The notes under the pieces are model-generated. The model saw nothing but the letters and a program-made list of their open reading frames with translations. It made no database searches and was not told the DNA's origin. This document shows, piece after piece, positions 1 through 8,626 of a stretch of DNA of 64,000 bases (position 1 is its first letter; every line of letters begins with the position of its first letter). The position numbers and the translations under genes are program-made. The DNA comes from an uncultured Ignavibacteriota bacterium (GTDB lineage: Bacteria; Bacteroidota; Ignavibacteria; UBA10030; UBA8401). The stretch is from NCBI GenBank assembly GCA_903884005.1, contig CAISDA010000002.1:62001-126000 (forward strand). Direction: 5' to 3'.

Positions 1-15
1 CCCTACAGCGTCCAC

Positions 16-44
16 AAACAGGCCTATTGGGCCTGTTTTTTTTT
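16..44 (+). terminator. Intrinsic terminator of a gene upstream of the window
   Basis: A 9-bp perfect stem (16-24 with 30-38, built on CAGGCC/GGCCTG) has a 5-nt loop and runs straight into nine consecutive T (36-44). This is a textbook rho-independent terminator on the plus strand. The gene it serves lies before position 1. Nothing codes between here and the hairpin at 140. Confidence 0.85.
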
Positions 45-139
45 GCTCGTCAGCCGAGCGGAGATCGCGTGAAGAAAGATTGGGACCATTTCGGCAGCTG
101 CCGGCAACAGTATTGAAGAGGCTTGGGAACTGGTGGAAC

Positions 140-182
140 ATAACAATGCCGCGCAGATATGTTCACTGCGCGGCATTGTTAT
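140..182 (-). terminator. Hairpin terminator after the glycosidase-like gene
   Basis: A perfect 16-bp stem (140-155 with 167-182, core AATGCCGCGCA) with an 11-nt loop begins 12 bp past the stop codon of the minus-strand gene at 194-2476. The U-tract on the minus strand is weak, so termination is inferred from stem strength and position. The symmetric stem could also act on the plus strand. Confidence 0.65.
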
Positions 183-193
183 ATTATCTGTAT

Positions 194-2476
194 CTATCCG
201 GCAATGTTGAATTCGATCGTGAGTGTGCCTTGTGAAGGATACGGTATTTTTATTGCTCCGTCCTTCACGACAATATTTTTTCCGTTGACGCGGGCCGATG
301 AATCACCCTTCGTCCGAACGACATGGAGTGTGACTGGAATTTTTCGGACAATGAATGTCGCGCGAAGATCGTCAATCCCCGTCAGCAAGTGGGGATTCAC
401 CACGAGGTTGTTGAGCTCGGGACGGAATCCCGCGATCTGCTGTGTGTAGAGAGCCATGATCTCGTACCAGACCCAACCCACAATACCGACGGGAGGAGCC
501 GGCGGCGTAATGCTGGATCCAAGATGCTCGAACCAGGATCCTGATTTTCCGGTGGGAAGATTCGTAAGCCAGTCCAGCACGCGCCATACCTTGTCGTCAT
601 TGCCGGCTTCCGCGTGGGCGCGGGCGACCATGACAGAGTTGAACGGCCAGGCGGCGGGCGGATCGGGCTCGCTATGGGAATTGTAGCGCGAGTATCCTCC
701 GCCTTCCCATTGCTGCCCCCACAGAGTGTCTACCGATTCCAGTGTTCTGCGGGCAAGGTCGCTTTTAGGATCGATCAAACCGAAGATGATGGGAAACATC
801 GTCACGGTGTCCGGATCAAACTCGTTCTTCTGATCGGTCGACAGGGGCGAGCCCGGAGGCATTGTGCTGCGGTTCGGCGGTGTGCAGAGCTTCTGCCACT
901 CTCCGTTCCTCCGTCTTCGTTTGATGAGCCGGCCGTCTTCGATCATTTTGAATGTCGGATCGTTGAGGAACGAGTCTTTCATTTCGCGGGATTTCGCTCT
1001 CCACTTCCGTGCCGTGGCTTTGTCGTCCAGCACATCGGCGATCTCGGCCCCTTTTTCCAGTCCCATGATGATCCAGAATTGGTACGCCATCTCAAACCCG
1101 TCTTCGATACCGTGAGTATCATTCCGTTCCCAGAATTCACGTTTATTGTGGACCATCCTCGCCCGTTTGTCGTAGAATACTTTCTGCAGAGGAAATTCGG
1201 CGCACAACTTGATCTTGTCCCAGTTTTTTCGTGCAAGTTCAAAATCGCCCGTCCAGCAGAGGTATTCCCACAGACTGTGCACGAGGCTCCCGTTCTGATT
1301 CAACTCGGTATAGTCGTACCCAAACCACCGGCTCGATTCTATGGTTCGACCGTCGAACCCGATCGCGTGCTGGAGATTATTCTCAAAGAGCAGCCGCGCT
1401 TCATCCACAAATCCGGCACGGAGAAATCCGATGGCCGCCCACATATGATCGATCACCCACTCCATGCAGTATTCCCACACACCGGCATCCATGCGGGCGT
1501 TATTGCCCAGCACCGAACGAAGGCTGGTCTTGGAAACATTCCAGAGCGCATCGAATTCCTTATTGCCGGTGACCATGCTTCCTTTCGCGTTCCAGTACCG
1601 CACCGTATTCTTCCAGAGAACGTTGTAATTTTTTTTCTTGAAAATTTTTTCGCCGTTGTTAAGACAGTAGACGTAGGTGACCTGACCCGACGCGCCGGCC
1701 GGAATGACGCCGGCATCAACGTCGACATTGTAGCGTCCCGATACAGACACATTTTTCTCCAGCGAGAAGAGCTTCATCTTTGCAAGGCCGCGCGCGTATG
1801 CCGCTTTATCTTTTTCGTCCACGAAGATCTGGTCGAAGAGGCCGAAGTTTGCATACAGCGAGAGCCCCGTTTGGATGTGGAGACTGCGGGCAGAATTGTT
1901 CTTGATCGTGGCACGCCGGAACAGGATCGATCCTTCACTCGGAGCAAAGAACTCTTCCTCAATGTCACACTCTCCTGCCTTCCAGCAAAGGGAGACGATA
2001 GGCACCGCATCGGTGTATTTCCATTGAACCGAAACAAAATTCTCGGGAGACAGCAGGTGTCCCTTCACACCGGTGTACATGCCCGCGTCTTTGTCACCAC
2101 CGGCTTTCGCAACGTCGATGTTGACGCCGAGCCGCGTGTTCGCGAATCCCCGTTCAGGATGATAGAGGTAGGTGCTCCACTTCCTGCTGAACAATCCCGG
2201 GTTCATGAACGTGAACCCCAGAAACGTTCCGCTGTTATCCTTCGGACAGTGTTGCACAACACCGGTGATATCACCGTTCCCAAAGAAAAAATATTCCACA
2301 CCCGGAAGACAGGTGATGAAATCCGGATGCAGACGCTGAAGCGTCGCCAGGTCCACGGGCTGCTGCTGTTGTTGCGGGAGGGAGGGTGCGGCCGGGGCCG
2401 CCTCGAGTAATTGGAATCCGCCGCCCAAGAGTGCACCGGCGGCAATGGGGGCTTTCAGAAAGTCTCGTCGTTTCAT
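194..2476 (-). CDS. Tat-exported six-hairpin glycosidase-like protein
   Basis: A 760-residue protein that starts MKRRDFLKAPIAAGALLGG, a clear twin-arginine (RRDFLK) signal, so it should be exported folded. The middle (about 310-640) carries the aromatic- and acid-rich helices of an (alpha/alpha)6 six-hairpin glycosidase, e.g. EWVIDHMWAAIGFLRAGF and NQNGSLVHSLWEYLCWTGD; a beta-sandwich-like N-terminal part and a short beta C-terminal part flank it. This architecture is shared by GH63, GH78, GH95 and related families; I cannot assign the family or substrate. It has its own terminator (140-182) and lies 199 bp after the T9SS-cargo operon, from which it is separated by a long palindrome (2533-2577), so it is probably transcribed separately. 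The 598-residue plus-strand frame opposite it is a shadow. Confidence 0.7.
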   Translation of the reverse strand: MKRRDFLKAPIAAGALLGGGFQLLEAAPAAPSLPQQQQQPVDLATLQRLHPDFITCLPGVEYFFFGNGDITGVVQHCPKDNSGTFLGFTFMNPGLFSRKWSTYLYHPERGFANTRLGVNIDVAKAGGDKDAGMYTGVKGHLLSPENFVSVQWKYTDAVPIVSLCWKAGECDIEEEFFAPSEGSILFRRATIKNNSARSLHIQTGLSLYANFGLFDQIFVDEKDKAAYARGLAKMKLFSLEKNVSVSGRYNVDVDAGVIPAGASGQVTYVYCLNNGEKIFKKKNYNVLWKNTVRYWNAKGSMVTGNKEFDALWNVSKTSLRSVLGNNARMDAGVWEYCMEWVIDHMWAAIGFLRAGFVDEARLLFENNLQHAIGFDGRTIESSRWFGYDYTELNQNGSLVHSLWEYLCWTGDFELARKNWDKIKLCAEFPLQKVFYDKRARMVHNKREFWERNDTHGIEDGFEMAYQFWIIMGLEKGAEIADVLDDKATARKWRAKSREMKDSFLNDPTFKMIEDGRLIKRRRRNGEWQKLCTPPNRSTMPPGSPLSTDQKNEFDPDTVTMFPIIFGLIDPKSDLARRTLESVDTLWGQQWEGGGYSRYNSHSEPDPPAAWPFNSVMVARAHAEAGNDDKVWRVLDWLTNLPTGKSGSWFEHLGSSITPPAPPVGIVGWVWYEIMALYTQQIAGFRPELNNLVVNPHLLTGIDDLRATFIVRKIPVTLHVVRTKGDSSARVNGKNIVVKDGAIKIPYPSQGTLTIEFNIAG

Positions 2477-2532
2477 GCGTGTGAGTTCCTGTCGATAGTG
2501 GTCTTCTGGGACGGTGATCTTCTACACAACCT

Positions 2533-2577
2533 GATTGCCAATATAATAAAATTCGATCATTATTATTGTGGTCAATC
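2533..2577. promoter_or_regulatory. Long imperfect AT-rich palindrome upstream of the glycosidase-like gene
   Basis: The arms GATTG-CCA-...ATAATAA (from 2533) and TTATTAT...TGG-T-CAATC (to 2577) are inverted repeats of about 17 bp with one bulge and two mismatches around a 10-nt centre. It sits 57 bp upstream of the start codon at 2476, where a promoter or operator would be. It could instead be a weak AT-rich terminator of the upstream operon; no U-run follows. Confidence 0.4.
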
Positions 2578-2644
2578 AAGAATGTCGGAGTACCTCGGCC
2601 CCAAGATTCTTCCACCGGCCGACAGTGCTGACAAGACGGAAGCC

Positions 2645-2661
2645 CACGGTTCGATCCCGTG
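2645..2661 (+). other. tRNA T-arm-like hairpin without the rest of a tRNA
   Basis: CACGG-TTCGATC-CCGTG forms a 5-bp stem with the exact 7-nt T-loop consensus (TTCRANY). I looked for a matching 7-bp acceptor strand, D-arm and anticodon arm in the 90 bp upstream and did not find them, so this is not an intact tRNA. On the minus strand the same hairpin starts 15 bp after the stop of the gene ending at 2676 and could help terminate it. Confidence 0.35.
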
Positions 2662-2675
2662 AGCGTCTGCGCAAT

Positions 2676-4955
2676 TTATTTCATGAGGATCATCTTCATT
2701 GCCGATCGGTGCAGTCCATCGGACAGCGTGCAAAAATAAACGCCGCTCCCCTGCGCCGATCCATTCCATGATGTTGTGTAGAAGCCCGGGCTCCGCACTT
2801 CATCAACCAATGTCGCGGCGTCCTGCCCGAGCGCAGTGTACACTTTCAGAATGACGTGCGACGTGTGCGGCACCGAAAACCGTATTGTTGTCGCCGGATT
2901 GAACGGATTAGGATAATTCGGGAACAGTTGAAAATCGTTCGGCACCGCGCTGCCGCTTTCATTCACTCCCGTTGAGGAAGAAATATTTTTCATCACGCGA
3001 AATCCGACATGGTACCACGGATGATTGGGATCCAAAGGCCCCCGATAGTATGAAGGATTCCGGTTCGAGACTCGTGAATGCCCGTCGTCTACCGAGTTGA
3101 CGATGTCCCCATTATACCAATTTCCACCGCGCATTCCCCTGTATCGCTTGCCGTCGGGCATGACGGACGCGGAATCGTATACGGGCCCCTTCGGATTATC
3201 GTACGGGCTCAGGCTGTAATAATTTGTCCCGTACCAGTCGTTGATCAGCTGCCACACATTGCCGGCCATATCATACAGCCCGTAGCCATTGGCACCGTTG
3301 GTTGTCTGATAACTCGCCGCGCCTCCGGGCCAATTATATTGCGACTTTAAATGGAGCGTGCCGTCATAAAAACCCGCCGGCGTGGTGTATGGATATGCGT
3401 CGGCTGTCGTTCCTTCGTATGGATCTTTAGAGGCGGGCCAGTTCGCTTTTGCAATATCCCCATCGTTGCCCCAGGGATAGTTATAGTACGGATTGGTTTG
3501 CCCGCCGCGCGCGGCGAATTCCCATTCCGCTTCTGTCGGCAGGCGATACCCGGATTTTGTGAAATCGCATACCCATGTTTTAAGGTTATAGCATTCCTGC
3601 AGCCCGTTTTGTGCGCTCAACCAATTGCAGAACGCCGCTGCACCGTTCCACATCACCCCGACCACGGGATGTGCCGACCTGAAATCGGTGATCGTGAACA
3701 CTTTTGCGCTGTAGCCGATGCTGTAATACGATGCATACTGATTTGTGTAACAATAGATGTTGGTATCCCCGACGCTATAGACGATGTTGTTCCGCACTTC
3801 GATCAATCCTTTAACCAACGATGCATTTAAATATGCCAGGTACTGTTCATTCGTTGCTGCAGTCGTTGCCATGGAAAACGCCGCCACCTTCACCGTATGC
3901 AGCGGCAGTTCATCGCTCGGATGCTTGGGGTCGACGAAGCCGATATGATCCCCCATCACAAATTCGCCTCCGGGAATTTTCACTTCATTAACATGAATGT
4001 CCGCATTATCCAGTCCACCGCGAACGAGCAGTACATTTTCTTTGAGCGTCTTGTCGCTATACGAAACGATGCCGTACTCAACGTTGAGGTCCCACGCCTT
4101 TGCTGCGGTGAGGTACATCGATGTTGAGGACCAATAATTTCCGGCGAGCACGGCGGGAAACCATGTCTTATTGAACGAGGGCTTGAGCAGGGCGGGGCTG
4201 TTCAACGATTGCAGTTCCTTGATGTTCGGCACACGCCAGTCGGTTTTGCCGGCAAGCGCGGTGCTCTTGCTGTAAGCGAGGGCTTGTTCCCACGTCAGGC
4301 TGTCCGGCGATTGAAATTTCTGCCAGACGAGCCCCGTGTAATGATCTGTAATTGTGCCGTTGCCTGCATCTGCAAAACGGGAGACGGAAAATGTTGTCGA
4401 GATGGGGTCCCGCACAGCCCGCACATGAAAATACTTTGTCCCGCCTGCGCTGATCGTTTCTGTTTTCGGATGAGCTCCGATGCCGCCTCCGGCATTCACG
4501 ACCCACACTTTTGTCGTATCATCCGCGCGCTTCTCGCTGGTCCACCAATACTCCGCGCGGGTCTTTGTGAAGTATGTCGTATCCATCGCAGGATTGAGAT
4601 GGTCGAAGGAATTAATGCTGAACAGTTCCATGCCCTGCGGTAGGCGCCAATCCCTGTATCCTCCCAGTGCCAGGTTCTTGCAGTAGGCGAGTGCGTTATC
4701 GTATATCATTTCGCCGCCATCTGTTTTTTGCCACATCAACCCGGTGGTGATGTCGGTGACTGTTCCATCCCCATTCGCGACGAACGACATCGGATTGATG
4801 ATGAAGTCCGCGTCTTCTCCCGATGTCGCCGTGTAACTGATCAATTGCCCCGTGTCCGGCAGCTTGAAGGGAACCAGCCGCTGAGCGCTCGTCGGCGAAT
4901 GGAAGAATCCCATGCAGACAAGGGCGGCGATACAGAGTTTTTTTATCAAGAGCAT
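2676..4955 (-). CDS. T9SS-secreted protein with two Lcl/DUF1566 domains and an FGE-sulfatase-type domain
   Basis: A 759-residue secreted protein: signal peptide (1-24, ending TSAQ), two successive Lcl_C/DUF1566 modules (about 55-185 and 190-310; each has the GLMWQK / YRDWRLP-type motifs), a formylglycine-generating-enzyme/SUMF1-like lectin fold (about 315-660; GGEFVMGD, YRLPTEAEWEFAARGG, GMRGGNW, VGFRVMK), and a T9SS sorting domain (LFPNYPNPFNPATTIRF to the end KMILMK). In true FGE the C-terminal segment between RGGSW and GFR holds the catalytic cysteine; here that stretch has none, so sulfatase activation is unlikely and carbohydrate or protein binding is more plausible. Last gene of the 10336-to-2676 operon, 26 bp after the metallophosphoesterase gene. 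Confidence 0.8.
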   Translation of the reverse strand: MLLIKKLCIAALVCMGFFHSPTSAQRLVPFKLPDTGQLISYTATSGEDADFIINPMSFVANGDGTVTDITTGLMWQKTDGGEMIYDNALAYCKNLALGGYRDWRLPQGMELFSINSFDHLNPAMDTTYFTKTRAEYWWTSEKRADDTTKVWVVNAGGGIGAHPKTETISAGGTKYFHVRAVRDPISTTFSVSRFADAGNGTITDHYTGLVWQKFQSPDSLTWEQALAYSKSTALAGKTDWRVPNIKELQSLNSPALLKPSFNKTWFPAVLAGNYWSSTSMYLTAAKAWDLNVEYGIVSYSDKTLKENVLLVRGGLDNADIHVNEVKIPGGEFVMGDHIGFVDPKHPSDELPLHTVKVAAFSMATTAATNEQYLAYLNASLVKGLIEVRNNIVYSVGDTNIYCYTNQYASYYSIGYSAKVFTITDFRSAHPVVGVMWNGAAAFCNWLSAQNGLQECYNLKTWVCDFTKSGYRLPTEAEWEFAARGGQTNPYYNYPWGNDGDIAKANWPASKDPYEGTTADAYPYTTPAGFYDGTLHLKSQYNWPGGAASYQTTNGANGYGLYDMAGNVWQLINDWYGTNYYSLSPYDNPKGPVYDSASVMPDGKRYRGMRGGNWYNGDIVNSVDDGHSRVSNRNPSYYRGPLDPNHPWYHVGFRVMKNISSSTGVNESGSAVPNDFQLFPNYPNPFNPATTIRFSVPHTSHVILKVYTALGQDAATLVDEVRSPGFYTTSWNGSAQGSGVYFCTLSDGLHRSAMKMILMK

Positions 4956-4981
4956 AATGGGCCTTTAGTGTCAAGCATTGA

Positions 4982-6688
4982 TTACCGTACGACGACCATT
5001 TTTCGCGACTCAGTGAATATCCGACGAGGATCCGACGACGAAACAGCTTCCAATTTCATCAGATACATCCCGCTCGCCGCGTGAGCATCCCATGTGGTGT
5101 TCCATTCTCCCGCATATTGCGTCGCATCCACCAGTCGCGCGATCGGCCGGCCGAGCACGTCGTACACATCAAGCGTGACCTTGCATTCCACGGGAAGAAA
5201 ATAGCCGATTGTCGTAGACGGATTGAAGGGATTGGGAAAATTTTGGTGAAGGACAAATGCATCGGGCGCGCGAGTCTGTCCGATCACGCTTGTTGTTGAT
5301 GCCGCAGGGGAGAGCGTATAGGAGTGGCTTACATCCTTATTGTGACGCTGCGCATTCTCTTCCGCCGCAAGATACGTCCTGATATATTGCACATTCGCGC
5401 TCGTATCGGTGACCGTGACCAGAAGATATCCCCTGTTCGGCAGTATGACGCCATTGACATACCCGTACTGCGAAGCCGAATTGGTGGTGTAACTCTTCAA
5501 TGACGGCTGGGGCACTTCCTGATACACTATTCCGTCCTTATCCTGTTTTCCGTAAAAATGGTCGTGTCCATGGAAGTAAATGTTCACATGGTTCTCCACC
5601 ATCAACTGATGGATCGTCTTCACCCAGCCGGGACGGTTTGCATCGAAGCCCCACGTGGAGTCCGCATTCCTTCCGCCCATCTCATAAAAACCTGCAAACT
5701 CCGTTCCTCCGCGCCCATCGTTGCCGCTGCCGCCGACCAATTGATGGCAGAAGACAAATTTGAATTTGGCCTGGCTTGTGGTCACCACATTCTTCAACCA
5801 ATTGTATTGCTCTGCGCCGAGCGTCCACCCCCACCCGGGTTTGGTCTTCGTATACCAATACGGATCGAGCACAACAAACAACGCGCTTCCCCATTCCCAC
5901 GCATAATAGTTCTGGCGAAGGCCGCCAAAATTTTCGGTCTTCGTATTTCCCGAATAGAAGTTATCCGGCACCGGATTGGGATAATATTTTGTTCTCGTGT
6001 TCGACGCCATCACCGCAAGATTGTTCGCCGTCCCGTCCAGGAGCCAGCCAAGCTCCCCTTCATGATTGCCGATGACCAGATACAGCGGCACACTGTGACA
6101 CACGGAATCATAGTACGAACGCAAGAGGAGGTGACGGAGCGTGATGCTGTCCTGCGTCGGTTTTTGAAGCTTTTCCGACATGAACGTGTCGCCGAGGTCG
6201 ATGAGAAAATCGGGGTTCTGCTGAAGAATATTCTGGAGCGTCAAGGCATACACTGCGGGATTTGAATTCGTGTCAAGATGCGGATCGGCCTGGATCGCAA
6301 ACGTGAATGCCGTGCCCGTCAGCTTTGCAGTCCTGAATGAATGCTCTGCGCGTGCTATAAAATCTGCTGTTTGAGTTTTCCGATATCTCACACGATAAAA
6401 ATATGTTGAATTGGGCAGCAAGCCGTCGACCACGATATTGAACGGCACACTGTTGGGATACGGTGTTATTGCCGTCTGGTTCGTATACGCATTTTTTTTT
6501 GTGCCATATTCAACATACGCATCCAGGTCCATATCCGCGCACAGATTGACCGTTATCGAAGATGTGGTCGGTCGTCCCAGCAGTTCAGTGCATATGAATC
6601 GCACCGAGTCCGCCGGCGATGCTCCATTTGCCAATACGAAGTGTGGGAGGCACAATACTGCGGCCGCCGCGATTACAGAAACTCGCAT
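4982..6688 (-). CDS. T9SS-secreted calcineurin-like metallophosphoesterase
   Basis: 568 residues with an N-terminal signal peptide (MRVSVIAAAAVLCLPHFVLA), a fibronectin-like N-terminal domain as in purple acid phosphatases (the YFYRVRYRKT strand), and a calcineurin-like catalytic domain with the complete metal-ligand series: ADPHLD, LIDLGDTF, VIGNHEGE, FVFCHQ and FHGHDHFYG. It ends in a T9SS domain (HQNFPNPFNPSTTIGY ... SRKMVVVR). It should hydrolyse phosphate esters or phosphodiesters at the cell surface; the substrate is unknown. It is a paralogue of the protein encoded at 8627-10336, same domain order, and the arylsulfotransferase-like gene sits between the two. It lies 21 bp from the upstream gene's stop, so the two are co-transcribed. 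Confidence 0.85.
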   Translation of the reverse strand: MRVSVIAAAAVLCLPHFVLANGASPADSVRFICTELLGRPTTSSITVNLCADMDLDAYVEYGTKKNAYTNQTAITPYPNSVPFNIVVDGLLPNSTYFYRVRYRKTQTADFIARAEHSFRTAKLTGTAFTFAIQADPHLDTNSNPAVYALTLQNILQQNPDFLIDLGDTFMSEKLQKPTQDSITLRHLLLRSYYDSVCHSVPLYLVIGNHEGELGWLLDGTANNLAVMASNTRTKYYPNPVPDNFYSGNTKTENFGGLRQNYYAWEWGSALFVVLDPYWYTKTKPGWGWTLGAEQYNWLKNVVTTSQAKFKFVFCHQLVGGSGNDGRGGTEFAGFYEMGGRNADSTWGFDANRPGWVKTIHQLMVENHVNIYFHGHDHFYGKQDKDGIVYQEVPQPSLKSYTTNSASQYGYVNGVILPNRGYLLVTVTDTSANVQYIRTYLAAEENAQRHNKDVSHSYTLSPAASTTSVIGQTRAPDAFVLHQNFPNPFNPSTTIGYFLPVECKVTLDVYDVLGRPIARLVDATQYAGEWNTTWDAHAASGMYLMKLEAVSSSDPRRIFTESRKMVVVR

Positions 6689-6709
6689 GAACTCCTCTTT
6701 TCGTAAATG

Positions 6710-8566
6710 TTATTTAACGAGAATAAGTTTTTTGCTCATTGACAGTGTCCCCGCCTGCAACGAATAGATATACATCCCACTGGGGAATTTCGAGGCATCC
6801 CATACCAGCGTGTATGTTCCGGCGGATTTTTTTTCTGCAACCAACACCGCTGTCTCCCTGCCTAACATGTCGTACACTTTCAAACTGACGAATCCTTCCT
6901 GCACCCCCTTATCGATGAATGCTGATGCCGGAATTTGATACTGGATCGTAGTTGACGGATTGAATGGGTTAGGATAATTCTGCAGCAATACGAACGTCTG
7001 CGGCGTGTCCATTGTCTGCGAGCCGGATGCCGACAGGAGATCGGCGGGCTTCACGTACTGCGGTATTTTTCCCGTGATCGTTCTTGTCTTCACTAGTGTT
7101 CGCCCTTTTAGCGCCGGGTGGTCGGCAGTGTATCGATACGCTCTGAAGACGGAATTATACATCGGGTACTGATCAAGAATGATCTGCTTGATGCCGTCGG
7201 TGGTCACGGGATTGATATATTCCCACACCACGCGGGGAAGATTGGCAGTGTCGCCGCTCGTCACTTCGAATAAATGGCCTTGCGTGTCCGAACAGATCAG
7301 CACATTGCCGTTCGGCAGTCTCTGTTCACTACCGCCGATCGTGCTGTAAAATCCCTGATCATTCTTTGAATTGTACATCCATACCACCTGGTTCGAAATC
7401 AACTTATTCGCCTTCATCGCGTCTTTATTCGGAAAGATCCAGGTATAATATCCCGCGGTCGGAGGATTCACATACACGCCTGTGTTCACTTTGGAGGAAT
7501 TATAATATGGATTGACTTCAAAAATATACGATTGAGAAACGCGTTCCATCAGATACTCTCCGTTGTTGAATATCTGAATATTTCCCGCCCCCGGCAAACC
7601 GGGTGCGACCCAATGGACATGATGGCTTCCGCCAATTTGTTTATTGCCGGACGACGAAGTGGTCGGCGAAGACCCTTGATTATACCGCGCAGGGTCCCCG
7701 AAACGATAGAGAAAGTCCCCGGCGCTTGTTGCTGCAAGCGCAATGCTGCCCGACGGATTACCCGCAAGAAACGTGTTGTCGTGGTCGATGATATAGAATT
7801 CTCCCTGAACGCTGTTGACAACAATATGCCCTAGGCTGTCGTTATAGTCGATCGAATTACAGTGGAGCCAATCCTTCTGCAGCGCGTTTCCCGCCATATT
7901 GATGTTGATTCGGTTGGGATAATTCGCGATCGTTTTTCCTGCCCCCACATAATTCGGCTTCGACGCATCAAAATCCTGAATAATATGATTGAAGAACCAC
8001 CATTCCCACACAATGTTACCGCTCATATCCACTTCGACGATCGCATCCATTTGAACATCGGTGTACGCGCCGCTTGCAGGGTTGGCACCGGCGGCAAGAA
8101 CGGAATCTTTTGAAATATTCTTGTTAGCGATGTATAGTGTGGTGTAGGCCTTCAATTTTTTATTATAGATCCGTATCCAATCATGATGCGGAAAATAGTT
8201 CGATCTCTTCTCTGCGTATTCCCATACAGTATTGCCATTCCAATCGAGTTCCCTGAAACCGCCGAAGCCGCTCGGATCCGATTTAGTCGCGTCGAGCAGA
8301 TCGCCGTTGTCCAGCAATCGAGGATTCGTGCCGAGGTTCCACTGATTCACAATATAGCCTTCCATGTCGAGCAGATAGGTTCTCCCCGCCGCCCCGAATA
8401 ATGTATACCCGTTATACGCATTTGGCGCATCCCAGTACCGCGCTTCAGTGATGGTGGTCATGCCTTCGGATGTGCTTTTATATGCCTGGCGTTGATCGTT
8501 CTGCGCGGTAGAGACGCCCGCACAGAAGACAGTGAGAATGGTCAGCAGACAGAGGTTTGTTTCCAT
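6710..8566 (-). CDS. T9SS-secreted arylsulfotransferase-like beta-propeller protein
   Basis: A 618-residue protein of the ASST/arylsulfotransferase propeller families. These enzymes move sulfate from one phenolic ester to another without PAPS; many members are uncharacterised. I start it at 8566 (METNLCLLTILTVFCAG...), because a GGAG Shine-Dalgarno lies 8-9 bp upstream and a signal peptide follows at once; a longer frame reaches back to the previous stop but adds no signal. Typical repeats include YLLDMEGYIVNQWNLGTNPR, FGGFRELDWNGNTVWEY followed by FPHHDW, and IVEVDMSGNIVWEWWFFNHI. The C-terminus is a T9SS domain (LLQNYPNPFNPSTTIQYQ ... KKLILVK). Flanked in the same operon by two metallophosphoesterase paralogues. 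Confidence 0.8.
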   Translation of the reverse strand: METNLCLLTILTVFCAGVSTAQNDQRQAYKSTSEGMTTITEARYWDAPNAYNGYTLFGAAGRTYLLDMEGYIVNQWNLGTNPRLLDNGDLLDATKSDPSGFGGFRELDWNGNTVWEYAEKRSNYFPHHDWIRIYNKKLKAYTTLYIANKNISKDSVLAAGANPASGAYTDVQMDAIVEVDMSGNIVWEWWFFNHIIQDFDASKPNYVGAGKTIANYPNRININMAGNALQKDWLHCNSIDYNDSLGHIVVNSVQGEFYIIDHDNTFLAGNPSGSIALAATSAGDFLYRFGDPARYNQGSSPTTSSSGNKQIGGSHHVHWVAPGLPGAGNIQIFNNGEYLMERVSQSYIFEVNPYYNSSKVNTGVYVNPPTAGYYTWIFPNKDAMKANKLISNQVVWMYNSKNDQGFYSTIGGSEQRLPNGNVLICSDTQGHLFEVTSGDTANLPRVVWEYINPVTTDGIKQIILDQYPMYNSVFRAYRYTADHPALKGRTLVKTRTITGKIPQYVKPADLLSASGSQTMDTPQTFVLLQNYPNPFNPSTTIQYQIPASAFIDKGVQEGFVSLKVYDMLGRETAVLVAEKKSAGTYTLVWDASKFPSGMYIYSLQAGTLSMSKKLILVK

Positions 8567-8626
8567 TGGTGATCTCCGGCGAATGAGAGTACAGTTATTG
8601 GATGCGCCAGCTTCTTGGAGGAACAT

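Noticed and set aside
614-2410. 598-codon plus-strand open frame opposite the glycosidase-like gene
   Set aside because: It is the antisense of a gene with a Tat signal and a coherent fold; its translation has no recognisable domain or start site.
2676-4955. Variable protein of a diversity-generating retroelement (lectin-like FGE fold)
   Set aside because: No reverse transcriptase, template repeat or adenine-biased variable repeat was found in the window.
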